Assembly (NCBI GenBank): GCA_018971065.1
Contig: JAGWVC010000145.1
Coordinates: 1 to 6,281, forward strand
Origin: Sphingomonadales bacterium
Lineage (GTDB): Bacteria; Pseudomonadota; Alphaproteobacteria; Sphingomonadales; Sphingomonadaceae
Length of the DNA: 6,281 nt
Reading direction: 5' to 3'
Made by a program: the position numbers and the translations under genes. The notes under the pieces were generated by a model. That model made no database searches, had not been told where the DNA came from, and worked only from the letters and a program-made list of their open reading frames with translations. This document shows positions 1 through 6,281 of the stretch, one piece after another (the stretch's first letter is position 1; each line of letters starts with the position of its first letter).

Positions 1-630
1 ATCTGCGGCGAACAGGAATTCTTCGGGCTGCCGTTCCGCGTCTCCCCCGCCGTGCTGATCCCGCGCGGCGACAGCGAGGTGCTGGTCGAGGCGGCACTGG
101 CCGGCCGGCCCGACGCCCGCGCCGTGCTCGATTGCGGCACCGGCTCGGGCGCGCTGCTTCTGGCGGTGCTGACCAACCTGCCCCGGGCCACCGGCATCGG
201 CATCGATCGATCGCCGGATGCGCTGCGGATCGCCGCCGCCAATGCCGCCGATCTGGCCGGCGACCGGGCGATCCTGCTCGAACGCGACTGGACCCGACCC
301 GGCTGGTCCGAAGGGCTGGGCCGCTTCGACCTGATCCTGGCAAACCCGCCTTATGTGGAGCTTGATGCGGCCTTGATGCCCTCCGTTCGCGAGCATGAAC
401 CCGCCGGCGCGCTCTATGCCGGCGCCGACGGGCTCGACGATTACCGCGTGCTGATCCCGCAACTGCCCGCGCTGCTGGCGCCCGGCGGGCTTGCCGTGGT
501 CGAGATCGGCGCCACCCAGGCCGAACCCGTCACCGCGCTGGCCGCGCTGGCCGGGCTTTCCGCCACGCTTCACCGCGACCTTGGCAACCGCCCGCGCGCG
601 CTGGCGCTGGCTGCGGGAATTCCCGGATGA
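1..630 (+). CDS. prmC: Peptide chain release factor N5-glutamine methyltransferase, 5' partial
   Basis: PrmC transfers a methyl group from S-adenosylmethionine to the glutamine of the GGQ motif in release factors RF1/RF2, in the cytoplasm, which makes termination efficient. The frame is open from the first base of the window, so the N-terminal helical domain (roughly 70 residues, judged from the usual length near 280) lies outside; about 209 codons are present. Seen in order: a linker reading EFFGLPFRVSPAVLIPRGDSE (a variant of the family's LIPRPDTE), SAM-binding motif I DCGTGSGALL (about 130-160), and the catalytic NPPY tetrad at 343-354, which holds the substrate glutamine. The C-terminal part (LLAPGGLAVVEIG, then DLGNRPRALA) is typical. 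GTG at 52 is an internal valine codon, not a start. It ends in TGA at 628-630. prfA is the usual upstream partner in this family, but it is not visible here. Family assignment is very secure. Confidence 0.95.
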   Translation: MCGEQEFFGLPFRVSPAVLIPRGDSEVLVEAALAGRPDARAVLDCGTGSGALLLAVLTNLPRATGIGIDRSPDALRIAAANAADLAGDRAILLERDWTRPGWSEGLGRFDLILANPPYVELDAALMPSVREHEPAGALYAGADGLDDYRVLIPQLPALLAPGGLAVVEIGATQAEPVTALAALAGLSATLHRDLGNRPRALALAAGIPG

Positions 631-870
631 GCCTTAAGATTCCGCTTGGCAATTGCCGCTACCATGCCTAATTGAATCGCAGGCCACCGTTCGATGAACT
701 TTCCCGAACGGCCGGCTCGCTCCAGCATATGCATCCGGGTCCGGGCCAAAACGCCTCTCGAACATGCACTTGCAGGGTAACGGTTCGCCATGCGGGCCGT
801 GCGAAAGATGGCGCATGTCGCCGGTCGGCGTTTCGCCGGGCGACCATCGGGGTTTAAGGAAATCGCACCC
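631..870 (+). other. Intergenic region prmC to DUF4167 gene, likely leader/promoter
   Basis: These 240 nt hold no convincing gene. Small plus-strand frames from TTG 672 and ATG 790 have no recognisable protein content and weak or no ribosome binding sites. Visible elements are two GANTC pentamers (638-642 and 674-678), the target of the CcrM-type methyltransferase of alphaproteobacteria. There is also a perfect 7-bp inverted repeat, CCGTTCG (687-693) and CGAACGG (705-711), with an 11-nt loop and no T-run, so it is not a standard terminator. A Shine-Dalgarno sequence sits at the right end. A TTGGCA at 646-651 resembles a -35 box, but no good -10 lies at the right distance. A promoter for the next gene is plausible here but not resolved. 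Confidence 0.5.
856..860 (+). promoter_or_regulatory. Ribosome binding site deciding a TTG start
   Basis: AAGGA at 856-860 lies 10 nt before TTG at 871. It favours TTG 871 as the start of the DUF4167 protein over the longer ATG 790 reading. It sits where the family's usual Asn/Arg-rich N-terminus begins. Confidence 0.6.
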
Positions 871-1842
871 TTGAATAACAATCGTGGCAACAACCGCCGG
901 CGCGGTCGTGGTAACAATCGCCCGCAGGGCGGCGGCAACGGCGGCCAGCAGCTCAACCGGATCGACAGCCGCGCGCGCGGCAATGCGCCGCAGTTGCTGG
1001 AAAAGTATCGCAAGTTGGCGCATGACGCTCATCTCAACGGCGATCGCGTCAACGCGGAATACTACCTGCAGTTTGCCGATCACTACTTCCGCGTCATTGC
1101 CGACACCCGCCTCCGCCAGGAAGAGCAGCGCCTGCGCCGCGACGACCGCTGGCAGGAAGGTGGCGAAGGCTTCCGCGAAGATGGCGACGACAGCGGCGAA
1201 TTCAGCGTGGAAAGTGATTTCCCCGCGTTCGACCAGCCGGTCTATCAGCGCCGTGAGCGCGAGGATCGCGACGGCAACCGCGACAATGGGCGCGAGAACG
1301 GCAACCGCGAGAACACCCCACGCGAAGGTCGCGAAGGCGGCAATCGTGAAGGTGGGAATCGCGAAAACGGGCGCGACGGCAATCGCGAAGGTGGCCGCGA
1401 GTGGCGCAACCGCCGCGACGAGCAGGGCCAGCGCCCGGCCCGCGAGGCCCAGTCGGACATTGAGGCACCCGCCGCCGAGGTGGCCGCAGAGCCTGCCGAA
1501 GCCAATCCGTTCGAGCCGGCCGAAAATCCGTTCCTGCGCCCCAACCGCGCCGCGCGCGGGCTGAAGCCGCGCCGCGAAAACCGCGATGAAGGCCGCGAGG
1601 AAGCGCGTGCGACGCAGGACGATCAGCCCCGCCGCGAAGAGCGGCGCCCACGCCGTGAGCATCGCGCCGCCGATGCCGAGGCCGGTGAACCCGCGCCGCG
1701 CATCGACATGGCGGTGCTGCCGCCCGCCATCGGCCGCGAGCCGAGCGCGGGCGCCGACGACGCACCGGCGCCGCGCAAGCGCGCACCCCGGCGCAAGCCT
1801 GCCGCCGGCGATGCCGACGGTTCGCTGCAGTCGGTTGACTGA
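871..1842 (+). CDS. DUF4167 domain-containing protein with long charged disordered tail
   Basis: The likely product is 323 residues. I chose TTG 871 because it follows AAGGA at 10 nt and the protein then begins with NNNRGNNRRRGRGNNRPQGG, the basic Asn/Arg/Gly head typical of DUF4167 proteins. Starting at ATG 790 would add 27 residues unlike the family. The folded part is about residues 30-85 (RIDSRARGN, then EKYRKLAHDAHLNGDRVNAE and YYLQFADHYFRVIADTR), the conserved DUF4167 core, probably helical. The rest is low complexity: an acidic stretch, an Asn-Arg-Glu-Gly repeat (about 132-183), two NPF motifs in NPFEPAENPF, Arg/Glu-rich blocks, and a basic C-terminal part (RKRAPRRKP). No membrane segment or signal peptide is seen. 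The family is widespread in Alphaproteobacteria, often beside prmC, with no established function that I know of. The basic head suggests nucleic-acid contact, possibly with ribosomes or RNA; that is inference only. lnt follows 29 nt downstream, so the two may be co-transcribed. Confidence 0.88.
   Translation: MNNNRGNNRRRGRGNNRPQGGGNGGQQLNRIDSRARGNAPQLLEKYRKLAHDAHLNGDRVNAEYYLQFADHYFRVIADTRLRQEEQRLRRDDRWQEGGEGFREDGDDSGEFSVESDFPAFDQPVYQRREREDRDGNRDNGRENGNRENTPREGREGGNREGGNRENGRDGNREGGREWRNRRDEQGQRPAREAQSDIEAPAAEVAAEPAEANPFEPAENPFLRPNRAARGLKPRRENRDEGREEARATQDDQPRREERRPRREHRAADAEAGEPAPRIDMAVLPPAIGREPSAGADDAPAPRKRAPRRKPAAGDADGSLQSVD
1264..1419 (+). repeat. Degenerate Asn-Arg-Glu-Gly coding repeat
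   Basis: Inside the DUF4167 gene, about 52 codons are built from imperfect short units such as NRDNG, RENG, NREN, REGREGG, NREGG, NRENG and RDGNREGG. At DNA level this appears as recurring CGCGA(A/G) and GGCAA(C/T)CG words at irregular spacing of about 9-18 nt. The copies differ at third positions, so this is not a freshly expanded perfect microsatellite. It encodes a hydrophilic, mixed-charge, almost certainly disordered segment. Confidence 0.7.
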
Positions 1843-1871
1843 CACCACCCGCGCAACGCCCGCGTGATCGC

Positions 1872-3440
1872 GTGACCCTGTCGCCGCCCGCCGCTCGGAC
1901 CCTCCTTGCGGCGCTGGCGTGTGGCGCGCTGGCGGCCTGCGGATTCCAGCCACTGGCGCTGTGGCCGCTGGCCCTGCTGGGCATGGCCGGCCTGATCGCG
2001 CTGGTCGCCGCCGCCCCCGGCTGGCGGAGCGCCGGCTGGATTGGTTGGACCTGGGGCGTCGGCCACTTCACCGTCGGCAACAACTGGATCGCCACCGCCT
2101 TCACCTATCAGGCGAAGATGCCGCCCTGGCTGGGCGGCCTGGCGGTGTTCGGCCTGTCGCTTTACCTGGCGCTGTTCCCCGCCCTCTCGACCATCGCGGC
2201 GCGTTTGCCGGCGCGGCGTTCCGGCGCCGGATTCGTATTCGGGTTTGCCGGCTGCTGGATCATCGGCGAATGGCTGCGTGGCTGGGTCTGCACCGGCTTT
2301 CCGTGGAATCCGTTCGGCGCGGTTGCGCTGGGGCCTTTCGACCGGCCGGGATTGGCCGCCGTGGCCCCCTGGCTGGGCACGTATGCGCTGTCCGGGCTGA
2401 TGGTGTTGCTGGCCGGGGGCTGGTGGCTGGCGTTCTCCCGGCGCCGGGCCGACGGACAGACGCTGGCGCTGGCCGCGCTGCCCGTCGCGCTGCTGCTGTT
2501 GCCCGGGCGCGGCGAACGCGCGCTGCCGCAGGGGCATGTTCCGTACACGCTGGTCCAGCCCGACATCGAACAATCGGCCATCAACGACCCCGCCCGGTTC
2601 CAGGCGCAGTTCGTCAAGACCGCGCGCCTGTCTTTGCCGATCGCGCCGGGTGCGGCACGGCTGGTGCTGTGGCCCGAATCGGGCGTGCGCGACTATTTGC
2701 GCGAAGGCTATCCGGCGGAATACTATGCTTATGCCACCTATGCCGGCGATCCGGTGCTGGCCCGCTGGCGACTGGCGCGCACCATCGGGCGCGGCAGCCT
2801 GCTGCTGGCCGGCACCGAAGACCTGGATTTCGCCGGCCGGCAGCTATCCGGCGCGCACAACGTCGTCACCGCGCTGGACGGCGAGGGCAATATCACGGCC
2901 AGCTATGCCAAGGCCCATCTGGTCCCTTATGGCGAATACCTGCCGATGCGCGAATGGCTCGAACCGCTTGGGATCGCCCGGCTGGTCCCGGGCGAGATCG
3001 ACTTCCTGCCCGGCCCCGGCCCGCGCACGCTGGACCTTGGCGCGTTGGGCAAGGCCGGCATCCAGGTCTGCTACGAGATCGTGTTCTCGGGCGAGGTGGT
3101 CGATCGCGCGCATCGGCCCGACTACCTGTTCAACCCCTCGAACGACGGCTGGTTCGGCACCTGGGGACCACCGCAGCACCTGGCACAGGCCCGCCTGCGC
3201 GCGATCGAGGAGGGCCTGCCCATCCTGCGCGCCACCACCAACGGCATCAGCGCGGTGATTGATGCCGACGGCATCGTTCGCCAGTCCGTCCCGGGACGGC
3301 ACGCCGGCCGCCTTGATGGCCGGGTGCCGCCTGCCCGCAAACCCACGCTTTTCGCGCGCATGGGCAACATGCTGGCGCTTTGCTGGGCAGCAGTTCTTCT
3401 TGTGCTCTCGCTGGTTGCCAATCGCCGCCGATCCGGGTAG
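1872..3440 (+). CDS. lnt: Apolipoprotein N-acyltransferase
   Basis: Lnt adds the third acyl chain to the N-terminal cysteine of lipoproteins, using phospholipid as donor. It is the last step of lipoprotein maturation after Lgt and LspA, at the periplasmic face of the inner membrane. The 522-residue length is normal. The N-terminal half is several hydrophobic segments (about residues 8-48, 53-75, 85-110, 118-135, 160-187, 195-212), including the family-like GFQPLALWPLALL and GFPWNP. A nitrilase-like domain follows (about 224-480), then a last membrane helix (about 497-516). The catalytic triad is intact: Glu269 in LWPESG, Lys347 in YAKAHLVPYGEYLP, Cys400 in QVCYEIVF; Glu402 and NPSNDGWFG (421-429) are also present. 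The start is GTG 1872; an in-frame stop at 1836-1838 limits extension and no clear Shine-Dalgarno is seen, so translation may be coupled to the upstream gene, 29 nt away. It ends in TAG at 3438-3440. Confidence 0.96.
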   Translation: MTLSPPAARTLLAALACGALAACGFQPLALWPLALLGMAGLIALVAAAPGWRSAGWIGWTWGVGHFTVGNNWIATAFTYQAKMPPWLGGLAVFGLSLYLALFPALSTIAARLPARRSGAGFVFGFAGCWIIGEWLRGWVCTGFPWNPFGAVALGPFDRPGLAAVAPWLGTYALSGLMVLLAGGWWLAFSRRRADGQTLALAALPVALLLLPGRGERALPQGHVPYTLVQPDIEQSAINDPARFQAQFVKTARLSLPIAPGAARLVLWPESGVRDYLREGYPAEYYAYATYAGDPVLARWRLARTIGRGSLLLAGTEDLDFAGRQLSGAHNVVTALDGEGNITASYAKAHLVPYGEYLPMREWLEPLGIARLVPGEIDFLPGPGPRTLDLGALGKAGIQVCYEIVFSGEVVDRAHRPDYLFNPSNDGWFGTWGPPQHLAQARLRAIEEGLPILRATTNGISAVIDADGIVRQSVPGRHAGRLDGRVPPARKPTLFARMGNMLALCWAAVLLVLSLVANRRRSG

Positions 3441-3450
3441 GGCGGATCAC

Positions 3451-3466
3451 ATAAAGATTTCTTTAT
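3451..3466. promoter_or_regulatory. Perfect palindrome before metK, putative SAM/SAH-regulator operator
   Basis: ATAAAGA-TT-TCTTTAT is a perfect 7-bp inverted repeat with a 2-nt centre. It stands out as an AT-rich island in very GC-rich DNA. One flanking pair is broken (C against A) and the next again pairs (A-T). From memory, AT-rich palindromes with a TAAAGA-like half-site are the operators of ArsR-family methionine-cycle regulators (SahR/SamR type) in Alphaproteobacteria, which act on metK, ahcY, metF and metH. No regulator gene is in the window. The site directly touches ATG 3467 and ends 15 nt before ATG 3482, so a bound protein would cover the promoter or transcript start. The inverted repeat is certain; the regulator's identity is inference. 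Confidence 0.65.
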
Positions 3467-3481
3467 ATGGATCAGATGGCA

Positions 3482-4687
<1,206 letters not shown>

Positions 4688-4710
4688 ACAGCGGCAGGCT
4701 GAAACGAAAA

Positions 4711-4744
4711 GGGCGGCCGGACCTGAAGTCCAGCCGCCCTTTTT
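4711..4744. terminator. Bidirectional intrinsic terminator between converging genes
   Basis: GGGCGGC (4711-4717), an unpaired C, GGAC (4719-4722), loop CTGAA (4723-4727), GTCC (4728-4731), an unpaired A, GCCGCCC (4733-4739), then five T (4740-4744). That is 11 base pairs with one C/A mismatch. Four A at 4707-4710 give a U-run in the other direction. It starts 23 nt after the metK stop and ends 17 nt before the bactofilin stop, so it can end transcription from both sides. Confidence 0.9.
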
Positions 4745-4761
4745 CCTGCGCGGGACCGGCG

Positions 4762-5175
4762 TCAGTTCGCCAGCATCAACGTCGCCTCGGCCGCCGGTGC
4801 CGACACTTCATGGCCGCGCTGGGCGAAACGGCCGACAACACGGGCGCCCTGTTCGATCGTCAACGAATCATAGACCACGTCGCCATCGATGCGCGCGGTT
4901 TTCAGGATGACCAGATGGCCGGCATTGACGGTGCCACGCACATGGCCGGCCAGCCGCGCGGTGTCGGCGACGATGGCGCCGGCGATCTCGCTGCTTTCAC
5001 CCTGCACCAGCCCGGCGCAGGTGATGTCGCCATCGACGCGGCCGTCGATATGCAAGTCGGCGGTGGCGTGAATGTCGCCGCGAATCGCCGTATCGGCGCC
5101 GAACACGGAAAAGGTGGGAGCGCCCATCGGATCAATCGCCTGCCGCGCCGGGGCCGGGGTTTTCTTGGGGAACAT
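4762..5175 (-). CDS. Bactofilin family cytoskeletal protein
   Basis: Bactofilins (DUF583 family) polymerise without nucleotide into filaments or membrane-attached scaffolds in the cytoplasm. They localise cell-wall enzymes, shaping stalks, curvature or division sites. The 137-residue product has a short basic, Pro-rich head (MFPKKTPAPARQ), then a right-handed beta-helix core of about residues 20-120 with regularly spaced Gly/Asp turns: FSVFGADTAIRGDIHA, LHIDGRVDGDI, LVQGESSEIAGAI, ARLAGHVRGTV, HLVILKTARIDGDVVYDSL, then TIEQGARVVGRF. A short tail (HEVSAPAAEATLMLAN) follows. Length and pattern are normal. The ATG at 5175 is preceded by GGAGG at 9 nt, so the start is firm even though it lies inside the end of the upstream peptidase gene. 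Pairing with an M23 peptidase is a recurring bactofilin arrangement (CcmA with Csd1 in Helicobacter; bactofilin with LmdC-type peptidases in stalked Alphaproteobacteria), which supports a role in positioning wall hydrolysis. No membrane segment is seen. Confidence 0.93.
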   Translation of the reverse strand: MFPKKTPAPARQAIDPMGAPTFSVFGADTAIRGDIHATADLHIDGRVDGDITCAGLVQGESSEIAGAIVADTARLAGHVRGTVNAGHLVILKTARIDGDVVYDSLTIEQGARVVGRFAQRGHEVSAPAAEATLMLAN

Positions 5176-6281
5176 GATTGCGGGCCTCCAGGAACGGGCG
5201 CGGGTTGACCGGACGGTCGTTGATGCGGACTTCGAAATGCAGGTGCGGCCCGGTCGATCGGCCGGTGCTGCCGATCAGCCCGATCTGCTCGCCACCGCCG
5301 ACCTGCCGGCCGACCGTGGTGCGAAAGCCCGACATGTGCGCGTAACGCGTGATCAGGCCGTTGCCGTGGTCGATCTCGACACAGTTGCCATAGCCGCTGC
5401 GCTGGCCGACGAACGACACGCGCCCCTTGGCGGCGGCATAGATCGGCGCGCCCTTCGGTCCGCGGAAATCGAGGCCGGGGTGGAACGCGCCCGAATGGGT
5501 GAACGGATCGGAGCGATAGCCGAAGCCGGAGGAAATGTAGTCGAGGCTGGCCGGCAACACCTGCGGCAGGCGTTGCAGGCCCGATTGCAGCGCGCTCATC
5601 CGCGCCAGGCTGAGGCCGAGCCGTTCGAAGCGCGCGTCCAGCGATCCGTCGGCGGACGTGGCCATCGGGATGAACGGGCCACCCATCGCCTCGCCACGGT
5701 CCATTGATGCCAGCATCATGCGCGGGTCCAGCCCCAGCCGGCGAATGCGCTGGCTGGCGGTCTCGCTCTGGCGGTCGGCATAGCGGGTCAGCCCTTCGAC
5801 GAAGGCCAGTTGCCGTGCCTCCATGCGGGCCAGCCCGGCGGCTTCCGGCACCGCCGCGCTGACCTTGGCGACGGTCTTCGCCGCTTCACCGGCGCTGTTG
5901 GACACCGTTTCGCCCGGCCGCACGTCACTGGGCAGGCTGCCGAGGTGGCCCTGCACGACCTTGTCGATGAAGTCCTGCCGGCGCTTGAGGTCTTCGGCCA
6001 CCGCGCCGATGCTGTGTCGATACGCGGTCTGGCGATTTTCCGCCGAAAGCACGCGCGCTTCGCGGTTGAGCAGCGAAAGCCGGTCCTGCGCCTCGAACAG
6101 CCGCGACACCGTTACCGTCAGCATCGTGCCCAGCCACACCAGCGCCAGCGCCGCAACGGCGGCAGCCGCGCGCATCTGCAACCTGCTGGAAATGCGGATG
6201 AAACGGACCTGACCCTCGGAGCGCATGAAGAACTCACGCTCCGGAAACCAGCCCCGCAGACGGGCGATAGCGCCGTCAACG
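5132..6281 (-). CDS. Membrane-anchored M23 family metallopeptidase, N-terminus outside window
   Basis: M23 (LytM/lysostaphin-like) zinc peptidases cut peptide cross-bridges in peptidoglycan. The frame has an ATG at 6224-6226 but stays open to the right edge. The 18 extra codons read VDGAIARLRGWFPEREFF before MRSEGQVRFIRIS, with no good Shine-Dalgarno before that ATG, so I treat the gene as partial at its 5' end. Counting from that ATG (364 residues): cytoplasmic stretch 1-18; one membrane helix about 19-40 (AAAVAALALVWLGTMLTVTV); a charged, probably coiled-coil periplasmic region about 41-160; then the M23 domain about 230-345. Metal and catalytic residues are intact: HPGLD (His249, codon 5480-5482; Asp253), His297 in RYAHM (5336-5338), and PHLHFE with His328 and His330 (5243-5245, 5237-5239). 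It is therefore predicted active, unlike degenerate LytM activators. The last 44 nt overlap the bactofilin gene in another frame, which points to one operon. Promoter not visible. Confidence 0.92.
   Translation of the reverse strand, partial: VDGAIARLRGWFPEREFFMRSEGQVRFIRISSRLQMRAAAAVAALALVWLGTMLTVTVSRLFEAQDRLSLLNREARVLSAENRQTAYRHSIGAVAEDLKRRQDFIDKVVQGHLGSLPSDVRPGETVSNSAGEAAKTVAKVSAAVPEAAGLARMEARQLAFVEGLTRYADRQSETASQRIRRLGLDPRMMLASMDRGEAMGGPFIPMATSADGSLDARFERLGLSLARMSALQSGLQRLPQVLPASLDYISSGFGYRSDPFTHSGAFHPGLDFRGPKGAPIYAAAKGRVSFVGQRSGYGNCVEIDHGNGLITRYAHMSGFRTTVGRQVGGGEQIGLIGSTGRSTGPHLHFEVRINDRPVNPRPFLEARNHVPQENPGPGAAGD
5185..5189 (-). promoter_or_regulatory. Shine-Dalgarno for bactofilin inside peptidase gene
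   Basis: On the minus strand GGAGG lies 9 nt before the ATG at 5175, within the coding sequence of the upstream M23 peptidase. It is the strongest ribosome binding site in the window. It fixes the bactofilin start and lets ribosomes restart near the peptidase stop codon. Confidence 0.8.

Noticed and set aside
687..711. Inverted repeat as a terminator for prmC
   Set aside because: The stem is only 7 bp with an 11-nt loop and no T-run follows on either strand.
790..870. N-terminal extension of the DUF4167 protein from ATG 790
   Set aside because: The 27 residues do not resemble the family and lack a good Shine-Dalgarno; TTG 871 fits better.
1923..1943. Lipobox-like LAAC at residues 20-23 of Lnt, suggesting it might itself be a lipoprotein
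   Set aside because: It lies within the first membrane segment of a polytopic enzyme, where small residues are common; family members lack a conserved cysteine there. Probably chance.
634..1953. Long minus-strand open frame (439 codons) opposite the DUF4167 gene, with hydrophobic stretches
   Set aside because: It mirrors the Arg/Glu/Gly-rich plus-strand codons, whose complement reads as Ala/Val/Leu/Phe. It has no family resemblance or ribosome binding site, and it spans two gene junctions.
3441..3481. SAM riboswitch (SAM-II or similar) before metK
   Set aside because: There is too little space, and the only structure is a short AT-rich symmetrical palindrome without the pseudoknot elements; a protein operator fits better.

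Overview
The window is high-GC chromosomal DNA. It looks like an alphaproteobacterium of the order Sphingomonadales (Novosphingobium/Sphingomonas-like). This rests on the protein style: a MetK with the alphaproteobacterial insert and near-sphingomonad wording, a DUF4167 protein beginning with an Asn/Arg-rich tail, and a sphingomonad-type bactofilin/M23 peptidase pair. No mobile element, tRNA, rRNA, CRISPR array or prophage is visible.

Layout, left to right. (1) 1-630 (+): the C-terminal three quarters of prmC, the release-factor glutamine methyltransferase, cut by the left edge. (2) 631-870: a 240-nt non-coding gap with a possible 7-bp hairpin and a Shine-Dalgarno sequence at its right end. 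(3) 871-1842 (+): a DUF4167 protein with a small conserved core and a very long charged, repetitive tail, probably starting at TTG. (4) 1872-3440 (+): lnt, apolipoprotein N-acyltransferase, with its Glu/Lys/Cys triad intact. (5) 3451-3466: a perfect AT-rich palindrome at the 5' end of metK, probably the operator of a SAM- or SAH-sensing methionine regulator. (6) 3482-4687 (+): metK, S-adenosylmethionine synthetase. (7) 4711-4744: a strong hairpin terminator that works for both converging transcription units. (8) On the minus strand, read right to left: an M23 metallopeptidase with one membrane anchor (5132 to beyond 6281, N-terminus outside the window), whose 3' end overlaps a bactofilin gene (4762-5175) by 44 nt.

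The plus-strand genes are mostly housekeeping: translation termination, lipoprotein maturation and SAM supply. MetK makes the SAM that PrmC consumes. The minus-strand pair fits a cell-shape module, in which a cytoplasmic bactofilin scaffold positions a periplasmic peptidoglycan hydrolase. Two points deserve most attention. One is the palindrome touching the metK start region. The other is that the M23 reading frame continues upstream of its first in-window ATG, adding a conserved-looking cytoplasmic segment that may be the bactofilin-binding tail. I see no wholly new system here.
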